Source: Epinephelus fuscoguttatus (Eukaryota; Chordata; Actinopteri; Perciformes; Serranidae). From it: DNA of 64,000 bases. The position numbers and the translations under genes were made by a program. The stretch is taken from contig NC_064767.1 in the NCBI RefSeq assembly GCF_011397635.1, forward strand, positions 2,403,501 through 2,467,500. Reading direction: 5' to 3'. This document shows, in pieces, positions 57,101-64,000 of the stretch (position 1 is its first letter; each line of letters starts with the position of its first letter). The notes under the pieces were generated by a model. It made no database searches, had not been told where the DNA came from, and saw only the letters and a program-made list of their open reading frames with translations.

Positions 57101-57774
57101 TTTAAATTCTCACTGTTAACACTGTGACACTGCTGAGTCCACAGGGTTAACATGAGGACTACAGTCGTTGCCATGGATACAGCATGACATATGACAAACA
57201 GTTGAAGCTGTGATTAATCTCAGAGTTTGTCTCCAACAGTTTTTGTATCAGTAACAGTTTGTGCAACATGTGTTCAGTCTGCTGCTTCAGACACTTTAAC
57301 AGAGACACATCATGTAACGTTCACTATATATACAACACAAATACATACATACAAAGAATAAAGTGTGAACACGTTAGTACACGCACAGCAGCAGATAACT
57401 ATTGTTGCTATCATAAAAGTTTGTCATTTTAAGGATGTAAATTCTATAAAAGTTCATGTCACTTAAAGTATGTTGCTTTTCTATAGTTTGTCTGAAGGGT
57501 ACACCCCTTAACACGAGGTGTGACAGACTAACCTGCGTGTGTTTTGTTCATCTGCTTTAGATTAAGAGGCGTTCATAAGGTCGGAGGTTCTGAGGTCCCG
57601 ACCATTAACTGGTTATATTGACACACTGTGGCTCTTTGAGGACATTTACAGGTTTCTTATGAGTCAGTGTTGAGGTGAGAGAGCAGAGAAACAGGAAACA
57701 GAGAGTTGATGAACATGTTGAAGGTGAAACAGGATCAAATGTGATGTCAAGTGTTGAGTGTGATACCTTTTCAT
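40195..57774 (-). CDS. Fish NLR (FISNA-NACHT-LRR-PRY/SPRY, NLRC3/NLRP12-like), 12 coding exons, two frameshifts in the NACHT exon
   Basis: This is a cytosolic pattern-recognition receptor of the large teleost NLR-C family. Coding exons are 57767-57796 (ATG at 57772-57774), 56741-56866, 54967-55080, 54714-54792, 50506-50734, 48111-50344, 47841-48014, 47051-47224, 42629-42802, 42091-42264, 40867-40910 and 40195-40745. All introns are GT-AG. Phases agree throughout only if two single bases are missing from exon 6, giving 1,360 residues. The N-terminus has two PSCVS repeats. FISNA lies around 186-280, then NACHT with GIGKT (about 284) and VFIFDGLDE (about 358), nine 18-residue repeats (about 664-826), LRRs at 931-1162 and PRY-SPRY to the end. 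An L2 LINE sits in intron 4 and three transposons in intron 8. It could be a functional gene with assembly errors or a young pseudogene. Confidence 0.9.
40867..40910 (-). CDS. NLR exon 11 (44 bp linker)
   Basis: The acceptor CCTTTCAG|GGTGGAG and donor AAGT|GTAAGT are both strong. It reads [15 protein letters not shown] across the junctions, the standard link between the last LRR and the PRY domain in fish NLRs. Confidence 0.9.
42091..42264 (-). CDS. NLR exon 10: last LRR (174 bp)
   Basis: It reads [20 protein letters not shown] then [20 protein letters not shown]. It has the 58-codon ribonuclease-inhibitor-type LRR exon length and is more diverged than the other three. Confidence 0.92.
42629..42802 (-). 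CDS. NLR exon 9: LRR (174 bp)
   Basis: It reads [20 protein letters not shown] then [20 protein letters not shown], nearly identical to exons 7 and 8. The acceptor is TCTCTGTAG. The preceding intron holds the three-transposon stack. Confidence 0.92.
42860..43930 (+). mobile_element. Non-autonomous Helitron, copy 2, in NLR intron 8
   Basis: It has TCTCACTATATAATGACG at one end and GGTATGGACTAG at the other. It is inserted between A and T of ...AATGTAA|TCCTCTTTG with no duplication. The paralogous intron at 47275-47290 retains the uninterrupted AATGTAATCCTCTTTG. It shares 1 kb with copy 1 at 8822-9845, except for a longer TG array (42887-42932). Confidence 0.92.
44049..44685. mobile_element. 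hAT-like non-autonomous element in NLR intron 8
   Basis: It is flanked by ATGCCTTGT on both sides (44040-44048, 44686-44694). The uninterrupted GATCAAATGCCTTGTGTGAG is present in the paralogous intron at about 47384-47403. The interior carries GAACGATTCGTTTGCGAATG and related GATTCGTTC repeats seen in fish hAT-type elements. The termini are only weakly inverted, and one base of the 9-bp match may be chance. Confidence 0.8.
44983..46893. mobile_element. Solo LTR (retrovirus-like), interrupted by another element
   Basis: It begins TGTAGTG and ends CTCTACA, the TG...CA of LTRs, between two copies of AACT (44979-44982, 46894-46897). Without the nested element it is about 793 bp. No gag, pol or env remains, so it is the product of LTR-LTR recombination. 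The 4-bp duplication fits endogenous-retrovirus or gypsy-type integrases. The paralogous intron near 47680-47690 has the unoccupied site. Confidence 0.75.
45585..46697. mobile_element. hAT-like element nested in the solo LTR
   Basis: The termini are CAGTGTTTCCCATACA and the reverse-complement form TGTGGGAAACACTG, the widespread CAGTGTTTCCC fish hAT end. GAGTT flanks both sides (45580-45584, 46698-46702). A 5-bp duplication is shorter than the usual 8 for hAT. The 1,113 bp have no transposase frame. Confidence 0.75.
47051..47224 (-). CDS. NLR exon 8: LRR (174 bp)
   Basis: Near-duplicate of exon 7, sharing even the flanking intron sequence. Confidence 0.92.
47841..48014 (-). CDS. NLR exon 7: LRR (174 bp)
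   Basis: It joins exon 6 in phase 2 (KAL|LSGCNLS). The following intron is exactly 616 bp (47225-47840). Confidence 0.92.
48111..50344 (-). CDS. NLR exon 6: FISNA, NACHT, winged-helix region and tandem repeat
   Basis: This 2,234-bp exon opens [20 protein letters not shown] (FISNA). The NACHT P-loop reads [12 protein letters not shown] and the Walker B box [13 protein letters not shown] sensor-type [35 protein letters not shown] and [20 protein letters not shown] follow. Two one-base losses break the frame: near 50057 (G run before the P-loop) and near 49700 (C run in GKLLPSARLW). The exon ends KASNKAL at a GTAAGT donor. Confidence 0.9.
48420..48907 (-). repeat. In-frame coding minisatellite, 54-bp unit x 9
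   Basis: Nine 18-residue units of [18 protein letters not shown] type lie between ...FLLGLSL and [13 protein letters not shown]. The first unit keeps the older form [11 protein letters not shown]; the others have PPPE, encoded by an 8- to 11-C run. Family members normally carry a single such unit. All nine stay in frame. The 202-codon antisense open frame here is a by-product. Confidence 0.95.
50506..50734 (-). CDS. NLR exon 5 (229 bp, N-terminal helical region)
   Basis: It reads [40 protein letters not shown] and [15 protein letters not shown], the standard segment before the FISNA exon in fish NLRs. The junction codon forms LQSRSRAAV. Confidence 0.92.
50847..54690 (-). mobile_element. L2-type LINE in NLR intron 4
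   Basis: It is in the same orientation as the host gene. Endonuclease frame 53672-54586 has [39 protein letters not shown] and [18 protein letters not shown] pieces are at 53002-53301, 52495-52953 ([40 protein letters not shown]) and 51707-52366 ([28 protein letters not shown]). The 3' region ends GGGCTTTATAAATAAAATTG with a (TTGAAA)n tail at 50847-50873. Stops and frameshifts (for example QSF* then [17 protein letters not shown]) make it inactive. The 5' end is approximate. Confidence 0.88.
51131..51186. repeat. (GA)n microsatellite in the L2 3' region
   Basis: About 28 uninterrupted GA units. A shorter GA run lies at 51548-51563. Confidence 0.95.
54714..54792 (-). CDS. NLR exon 4 (79 bp)
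   Basis: The acceptor CTCCACAG is followed by [20 protein letters not shown], then LDSIFM and a GTCTGT donor. This segment is conserved in fish NLRs directly before LLEENI. Confidence 0.88.
54967..55080 (-). CDS. NLR exon 3 (114 bp, PSCVS repeat 2)
   Basis: It reads [20 protein letters not shown] then [14 protein letters not shown]. The acceptor CTATCAG|TTTCCAG is chosen over the CCAG seven bases on because only it keeps the frame with exon 2. The donor is GTAAGT. Confidence 0.85.
55081..55600. other. NLR intron, nothing further seen
   Basis: No repeat or exon was recognised. Confidence 0.35.
55600..56130 (+). repeat. Repeat family A, copy 5, in NLR intron 2
   Basis: It has GGTCATGGACTTCCCACATC, the CACTTCTGTTTTCACAG block and GAAAGTCACTGCCCAAGCTC, in the same order as copy 1. 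Confidence 0.6.
56741..56866 (-). CDS. NLR exon 2 (126 bp, PSCVS repeat 1)
   Basis: It reads [20 protein letters not shown] then [20 protein letters not shown]. The acceptor is GTGCTAG and the donor GTAAGC. The Pro-Gly-Pro-Glu run is typical of this N-terminal repeat. Confidence 0.85.
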
Positions 57775-57796
57775 GTTGGTGATAACCTGCAGCCTC
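57767..57796 (-). CDS. NLR exon 1 with start codon
   Basis: This 30-bp exon has acceptor CTTCATCAG and donor AAAG|GTATC. ATG at 57772-57774 in context ACCAACATGA gives MKR and joins exon 2 in the correct phase ([10 protein letters not shown]). An (ACAG/CTGT)n run at 57808-57831 forms its pyrimidine tract. Confidence 0.7.
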
Positions 57797-57966
57797 CTGA
57801 TGAAGACAGACAGACAGACAGACAGACAGACAGGTTCATCATTAGACTTTAAAGTGCTTGTTGTCAGATAAACTTTGTGCTGTGGAGTCTGGATCAAAGA
57901 CAGGAGGTGAACACATGAACCAACAGAGACACATTAGAGACTGGAATCAATCAAAGGTCCACTTAC

Positions 57967-58022
57967 TCAGTTTCTTCTCATGGACTTCATCACTCTGCAG
58001 CTCTCTGCTGTCTGGACCAGGT
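57967..58022 (-). other. Probable NLR 5' untranslated exon
   Basis: This 56-bp segment lies between a good acceptor (TGTCCACAG) and a good donor (CTGA|GTAAGT). It cannot be read in frame into exon 1, so it is taken as leader. A further leader exon may end near 59100 (CTAAAG|GTTTGT). Confidence 0.5.
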
Positions 58023-59442
58023 CTGTGGACACAAAGAGTTTTCTGTTGATCTGAGTGGGACCATGTGCTCCATCAGGACTCAGACTGGAGGCAGACTGGC
58101 TCTTTTAAGCCCTCTTCACACAGGAAATATGTGCTGCCGTCATGGATTTGTTCAAGTGATATTTGCTCATTGAGACAGAGGAGACGTTTACGCTGATGTT
58201 TCTTACAGCTTCATTCACACATGGCAGCACATTTATGGACAGAGACTCCATGAGAGAGAGAACAACAGTGAGTGAAATGATGTGAAGGAAGAAGAAGGTT
58301 TTCTCAGCCTCTGTTAGAGTTCATAATGTGTCCTCTTCTACACCAGAGGACACACTTCATGTTGCTTTGTCTTTGTCTGTCTTTGGGGATGACCTCACTT
58401 TTCACTTGTGTTTGAGCGACTCTGAAAAGCTCTTCAACATTTCAAATGTTCCAATGTGCTCGTCACATCATCCACAATCAATCCCATCAGCTCCCAGAGA
58501 CTTTCTACCTTCATCTGTAGAGGAAACACTGAGAGCATCAGTCCAATCATTGATCAGCACGTCATCACTCATTCATCCTTTACATCATTTCTCCTGGACT
58601 CAACCTCCTGATTATCACTGATGGACTCTGAGTCACGTGACGTCCACCACTAATGTCTCCTCTCAGTCAGGCTGTTGGTGGATCTGTGGCCCTCTGGTGG
58701 CACAAAGGGAAACTGCAGCATGTCACTTTGAGCTGACACACCCAGTTCACCCAAAATAATAACAGCCATCATTATTTCTGTGCTGATTGAATATGGCTGA
58801 TGTGCTTTAAACACCTTCTTTATGCAGACGCTCACTTACAAACATAAAACCAGTTTCTCTCTAAATGTCATCGACCAGTAAAAACTTTCATGTCCTGTTT
58901 ACAATGTATAAGTAAGTTAAAGTCCGGACTGAAGAGTTTGTGTTCTTCTTCAGAGGGTTTGGAGGGACGTGTCTGTCCGGTCCTCACTGATCCTCCTCTC
59001 ATGGTGGAAACTGAACTCCACTTTAACAAGTTTCTACAGGAAGTGAACTAACAAAGAGTCATTCAAGAGTCACACAGTGAAAAGTATCAAAGCTTACAAA
59101 CCTTTAGATGGAGACAAGAAGCTGCGACACGACGACGAGCACACAAAGTGAAACTAAACTGCCAACAGGAATGAAGGGGCGGTGACAAACAGCTGCTCTC
59201 ACATCAGTCTCATTCTTCACATCCACCCAGTGCCGCCTCCACACTGCAGGTGGCGCCCTCGGCCCAAATATACAGGCTAGATCTGTCCTTCGGTAAAGTT
59301 GACCAGATGTAAAGAGGTTGACACATCTGGATTCACTTCTCCTTACAGAATCCAGCTATGTGCTTTTGAGCAGTTTGGAGTCGATTATCGTTATTATAAA
59401 CATGGACAATGTATCCCCATTCAGTTGACCCTACTGTAGTAA
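58023..59442. other. 5' region of the NLR gene, no further feature
   Basis: The promoter should lie in or above this interval; no core element was identified with confidence. Confidence 0.3.
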
Positions 59443-59534
59443 CCATAGACATATATACATAGACATATATTGTGTTTATACAGTATGTTTACACAGTATA
59501 TATATATGTGTATATATATATATACACACACACA

Positions 59535-59576
<42 letters not shown>

Positions 59577-60103
59577 TGTTTAAACATACTGTATAAACAC
59601 AATATACACAATACAAAACATAGTATAGCATATTAATACATTTATTAATATATTTTAATAAACAAAATGCTTGATTGTTGATTGAGTTTATTTCTCACAC
59701 ACACTCACTCTCTTTTATACCCACAGCCATCAGACTTCATAATTCTTTGTTAAATAGATGATCTTACAGACTTGAGGTGTATAAAAGAACTGTGTTGTGA
59801 CCTAAATAACATGCTGTTGCTATCTGCAGAAAGTATTAAAGCATGAAATCCCACATTTTTGATGTACGAAAGCATCCTGCATCATAACTACATGTGTGCT
59901 GTTTGTAACAAACCAAACCGCGTGAAAATCAGTTGAAAATTCAGTGAGTTATTCTATTTTACTTGTGCATACAGCTCCTTCCTCAATAGAAGTGAATGCA
60001 CTGTGGAGGCGAAGCGAGACCCATCCAAGATGGCGGCCGACCAGGATGTCGGCTCCAATAGGCAGCGGCAGTCAATGCAGCGCCTATGTATATATGTCTA
60101 TGG
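59443..60103. mobile_element. 661-bp inverted-terminus element with 6-bp duplication
   Basis: CCATAGACATATATACATAG at the left is matched by its reverse complement at the right end (ending 60103). TAGTAA flanks both sides (59437-59442, 60104-60109). The left half contains a large palindrome (59467-59606) centred on a (TA)n array with TTGTGTTTATACAGTATGTT arms. The right half has TCCAAGATGGCGGCCGACC. The superfamily is undetermined. Confidence 0.75.
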
Positions 60104-60186
60104 TAGTAACTGTACAGAAAATAAATAGAGTTTGTAAGTTGCGTGTTTCCATTTTCGGTACCGATTTCTCATAATGTATTTCAATA

Positions 60187-60771
60187 GGTTCGTTCGAGAT
60201 GAGCCAGTCCTGCGCAGATTCGATCACCAGCGATCGGCGCACAATGCATGCCGGTTAGTTTTGTGTCCGACTTCATCCCAACTTGCTCTGACATATTACA
60301 AAAGTGGACAGCAGTAAAACCGCGAGAGCGAGATGGCCACAGTTTGTAGAGCCAGGCGCTGCAGCTGCTCTCCACCGACTGCACCGCCTGGCTCTCACCT
60401 GATCTAACAGCTAATTGGTTCAGATGTTGATTCAACAATATGACGTTTTAGATAAACTACTCATTTTTGTTGAATTTTAGAGATTAAGATTGTATTTGTC
60501 TGACCTGAAGGTTTATTCTGTGAACAGAAAACATGTTGTGTGACTGATGGTGAAAACAAACTGATATATGGGTCTGATCACTTTTTTAATGAATTGACAT
60601 CATTCCAGACAGGATGTTAGTGTGTCTGTGACTTCCTGCACGGACTGAAGGCTGCTGGAAACTGTCGGGAAACTGTCCGACTTCACCACAGCTTTTTGTC
60701 ACCGCCCCCCCGCTGTGGCCGCCTGCTCTCGTTTACTTTTCAGACGAGGCGCAGTTCATCTCGAACAAGCC
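60187..60771. mobile_element. 585-bp inverted-terminus element with TA duplication
   Basis: Left GGTTCGTTCGAGATGAGCC and right-end reverse complement GGCTTGTTCGAGATGAACT, flanked by TA on each side. Non-coding MITE. Confidence 0.65.
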
Positions 60772-61074
60772 TACTGGCTAGATGAAAATTATTTTCTGGT
60801 CGCGTTTGAATTGTGCCATGAATTTCACATATGTTGTTTTTGAATTTTAATATATTTTTTCGTGCAAAGAAGGCTACGAAGGCTAAGAAGTTTTATACTG
60901 TGACTTACGAGCTCCATAAAATCCCCAGAGTGGCAGAGTGAACAAACAACATGAGATAAGGTTTTGTATAGATTTGTAAAAATGAAAATTAGAACCTGAA
61001 GTGATTAAAATGTGATAGAAATGAAGTTATTAAAACGAACTGATTGGCAATAGCAGACCTAGTATACATTAGGC

Positions 61075-61440
61075 TATATCGTCCCAAAGGCACTCAATAC
61101 ACCACTGTCCTGCCTCGAAGAAGAGGGGTGAGAGGGATGAGAGGGGTAGAGTCGTAGGTTAGCTACGATCCATCTCACGCTCCATTCTACCCTCACTGTG
61201 AACAAGACCCTGAGATACTTGGACTCCGTCTCTTGAGGCACTCTCTCCCAACCCAGAGGGAACAATCCACGGTTCTCCAGCAGAGAACCATGACCTCAGA
61301 CTGGGAGGTGCTGACTCTCATCCTGACCGCTTCACGCTCAAACCGCCCCAGGTCATGCTGGAGGTCACGGTGTGATGAAGGCAACAGAACCACATCATCT
61401 GCAAAGAGCAGAGATGTAATTCTGGGTCTCTTTCTCCTGC
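61075..61440 (-). pseudogene. Rex3-type (RTE) LINE reverse transcriptase fragment
   Basis: The minus strand reads SLLFADDVVLLPSSHRDLQH then LGRFEREAVRMRVSTSQSEV and, after a frameshift, KYLRVLFT..VE. It includes the catalytic FADD box and the TVDCSLWVG segment typical of fish Rex3. Both ends are truncated. Confidence 0.8.
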
Positions 61441-61745
61441 ATCACAAGAAAAAGTCCTGGGTTCAAAATGTTGCTTAATCAAAAGTTAAGGATGATATAT
61501 CAAAACTTATGAAATAATTTTGCTCTTCAAGTGCAAACCACTATTTATAAAACAATGTAATCCATTACTTCTTGGTGCAATACTCCATTTATTATTTATT
61601 AATTATTTATTAATTATTTTCATGAGGCAGTATTTTCTGTGTGACATCATGAAGGTCTGAACAGTGTGACACACGTGGAAACATGAGGAGGTTTTAAACA
61701 GGAGGTGAAATGATTTGTTTGTCGTGTCAGTCAGAGGATTAATAA

Positions 61746-61902
61746 CCTCACCTCCTCCTCCTCCTCTTCCTCCTCCTCTTCTTCTTCTCTGTCTCAACAT
61801 GTCAGAGGGTCGCGTGTCTTTAACTTATCATTCTTCAAGGAGGCAGCTCGTGTGTGTGTGTGTGTGTGTGTGTGTTAGTGTGTGTGTGTGTGTGTGTGTG
61901 TT
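61746..61902. repeat. (CTC)n and (TG)n simple repeats
   Basis: A CCT/CTC tract at 61749-61790 and TG arrays at 61850-61900. Confidence 0.85.
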
Positions 61903-62224
61903 TCAGAGAGAGGGGCGTGTGTGACTCTGGACAGCTGGTCTCCTTTCTCCCCCTACATCCCTCCTCCTCCTCCTCCTCTTTGTATGTCAGACTTTGTTTC
62001 CCTGCAGAGAGGAGCAGTTGTGTTCACTGATCGTCGGCTGGATATAAACTCCTCATGGATCCGTTCTGATAATCTGGATATCTGAATATGAATTTACCTC
62101 CTGATTGATTGACTCAATGCTTTATTGATTAGTTTTGATCAGTGATCAGAAACTGTGGAGTGACTGAGTCTGACTGGCTGTTTAATGCTGACTGGTCCAG
62201 AGCGACTGACACGGTACGGCTGCT

Positions 62225-62275
62225 TTATCATTATTATTATTGTTGTTGTTGTTGTTATTGTTGTTGTTGTTGTAG
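62225..62275. repeat. (ATT)n-(GTT)n microsatellite
   Basis: TTA/TTG trinucleotides at 62226-62272. Confidence 0.85.
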
Positions 62276-62547
62276 TGATGGAAGCACAACTTCAGTAACA
62301 TGATAAAATAAAAAGTTTTATTGTTGTTAAAATAATAAATATTTTCCTTATATTTAAGGATCACTTAACTAAGTCTAATATTCTCCTCACCTTGTACCTC
62401 CGTGTCCTCTTTTCTTTTCTTCTCCTCTCCTCCTCTTGTCTCCTCTCCTCTTTCCTTCTCTTGTCTCCTTTTTTCCTCTCCCCTTTGGTCTTTCCTTTCC
62501 TTTCCTTTTGTCTCATCTTGTCTCCTCTCCTCTCCTCTCCTCTCCAG

Positions 62548-62622
62548 ATGTTGACCATCTCTGTTCTGCTGCTGCCGTTGCTCCTCTCCTCCCCTCCTGT
62601 CTCCTCGTCTCCTCTGGCCAAG
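62548..62622 (+). CDS. First coding exon of an unidentified secreted protein
   Basis: A long pyrimidine tract (about 62400-62545) ends in TCTCCAG immediately before ATG at 62548. The 25 codons read MLTISVLLLPLLLSS then a Pro/Ser stretch and LAK, a textbook signal peptide with cleavage plausible near ...SSS-PLA. The donor AAG|GTAAAC follows in phase 0. ATG at the first base of an exon, after a leader intron, is common in small secreted hormone or cytokine genes. No later exon could be recognised before the window ends, so the product is unnamed. Confidence 0.55.
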
Positions 62623-64000
62623 GTAAACTCAATAAGTTCTTTTTTCTTAAAACACTGTAAAAACACGTGTGTTAATATTCACAGTAACAAACATGAGCAT
62701 TAATATAAGTGTTGAAACAATCACTGTGATAATATCAGGTTATATAACATCAGCTCAGCTGCAGACAGCAGGAGGCTGTAAATACGGGCTGAAGGTTAAA
62801 CGCAGAGATAAAAACAGAGACAATGGCTGAAGACGCCAAAGTGCTCTCAGGTGAACTCGTGACTCACAGGTTCGGGTCAACTCATTTTTCCAGCGGTGAC
62901 ATTTCCAATTTTCCACTTTCCCCAAAGACCAGTGTAAATCCATCACAGGTACTCACTCAGGAGAGACTGATGTCGACCTCTGACCTCTGAGGAAGGAGGC
63001 TCTGTGTGTGTGTGTGTGTGTGTGTGTCGAGGGGTTACACGATGAAACTTTGCCCTAAAAACGAGGAGGAACAAAGACGCTGCACACACACAGGTCAGGT
63101 GAGCAGCTCCTCAGGTATGTGTGTGATTAGAGCTGTCAGCAGCTGTAATTTAGGTTTAAACACACTCTGCTGTGTGATGGTTTGTTTCCTCTGCAGCTGG
63201 TTCATCACCTCTGAGTCCAAACATTAAATCAAAGAGGAAACTTCAGTGCTGATACAGTGAACTTTACTTTGTATTTAACGTTTCATCGTTCACAAACACA
63301 AGACGAGAGGAGCCAGCGACAGTAAAGCTAAAATACTAATTGTGAAACTCAGACTCAGACAGATCTTCTGTACTTTTGAAAAATAAAAACATGCTGCAAA
63401 GGACGCAGCGTCCGTCACTTTGGTCCACACTAAAAATATCTTAACAGCTTTTGGATGGACTGTCATGAAATAAGGCTCCATTGTTCCCCTCAGGACAAAC
63501 GTAAAACCTTTGCTGATCCGCCGACTTTTTAATTTAGCGCCATCATCAGGTCACAGTTTGTCCAATATTTTTGCTATTTTCTGAAAAAACATCCACAAAC
63601 TTATGGCCAGTTCATAGTTTCTGCATTAGTAAGGGTCTGTTTTAAAGTCGTCATCTGTGCAGACCTCTCTGCAGATGTTAACACACAGTCCATTTTTTGT
63701 GACCTCACCCTCCAGTCCAGTCTAAAACGATCCAGCTGTGGTCGCTGCACCACGGTGATATTTGAAAGACAACCTCTCCGGTCACAGTGGCGTCTTTATG
63801 GTTTCAGTGCCAGCAGACGTTGGCAGTACCAGGAAGGTAAGCTCACCTCCCAGCCTTCATGTCTTTGTGGCGCCACCACGGCCACACCATTTGATGAAAA
63901 CTAAAAAGCTTTGTGATTCAGCATAACAAACATCTGTAGATGCTGCATCCTGAGTTTGAAGTTGATCTGTAGGAGGAGTTCGTTAAAATACAACACCTGG
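62623..64000. other. Presumed intron; no exon recognised
   Basis: Contains a TG array (63004-63028). Open frames at 63006-63227 and 63290-63481 lack domains. Confidence 0.3.

Overview
The window looks like teleost fish nuclear DNA, probably a spiny-rayed (percomorph-type) fish. The evidence is split genes with GT-AG introns, a fish-specific FISNA-NACHT-LRR-B30.2 immune receptor, a gja5-like connexin, and a dense mix of typical fish repeats: I/Nimb, L2, Rex3 and other LINEs, Tc1, hAT-like, Harbinger-like and Helitron DNA elements, tRNA-derived SINEs, a solo LTR and long TG/CA, GATA and GA microsatellites. There are no operons, CRISPR arrays or bacterial features. All names come from reading protein motifs by eye; no database search was run.

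Three host loci can be supported. (1) 2.6-6.4 kb, minus strand: a connexin closest to GJA5 (Cx40). It is split into at least five coding exons by four clean introns, and its first extracellular loop is broken by small indels. (2) 40.2-57.8 kb, minus strand: a 12-coding-exon NLR gene (about 1,360 codons) whose splice phases all agree once two single-base deletions in the NACHT exon are allowed for. It carries a nine-unit 18-residue tandem repeat, four 58-codon LRR exons and a C-terminal PRY-SPRY domain. (3) 62.5 kb, plus strand: one exon encoding a signal peptide, the start of an unidentified secreted protein that continues past the window.

The rest is mostly mobile DNA. 7-30 kb holds interspersed repeats: an unclassified family here called A (at least five copies), Helitrons, SINEs, a hAT-like element nested in a LINE-derived repeat, two matching Harbinger nuclease fragments in opposite orientation, and a degraded LINE. 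31.1-36.3 kb is a full-length I/Nimb-type LINE with an 11-bp target duplication. 38-40 kb is a decayed Tc1 transposase whose catalytic core has been replaced by a 26-bp minisatellite. An L2-type LINE fills one NLR intron.

The most informative structure is at 42.6-48.0 kb. An LRR exon plus its intron has been duplicated. One copy of the intron is exactly 616 bp. The other is 4,248 bp, and subtracting a 1,071-bp Helitron, a 637-bp hAT-like element with a 9-bp duplication, and an interrupted solo LTR with a 4-bp duplication returns it to 616 bp. The short intron is therefore a natural empty site for three insertions. Several reading-frame breaks (two in the NLR, three in the Nimb ORF2) fall in single-base runs, so some apparent pseudogenisation may be assembly error.
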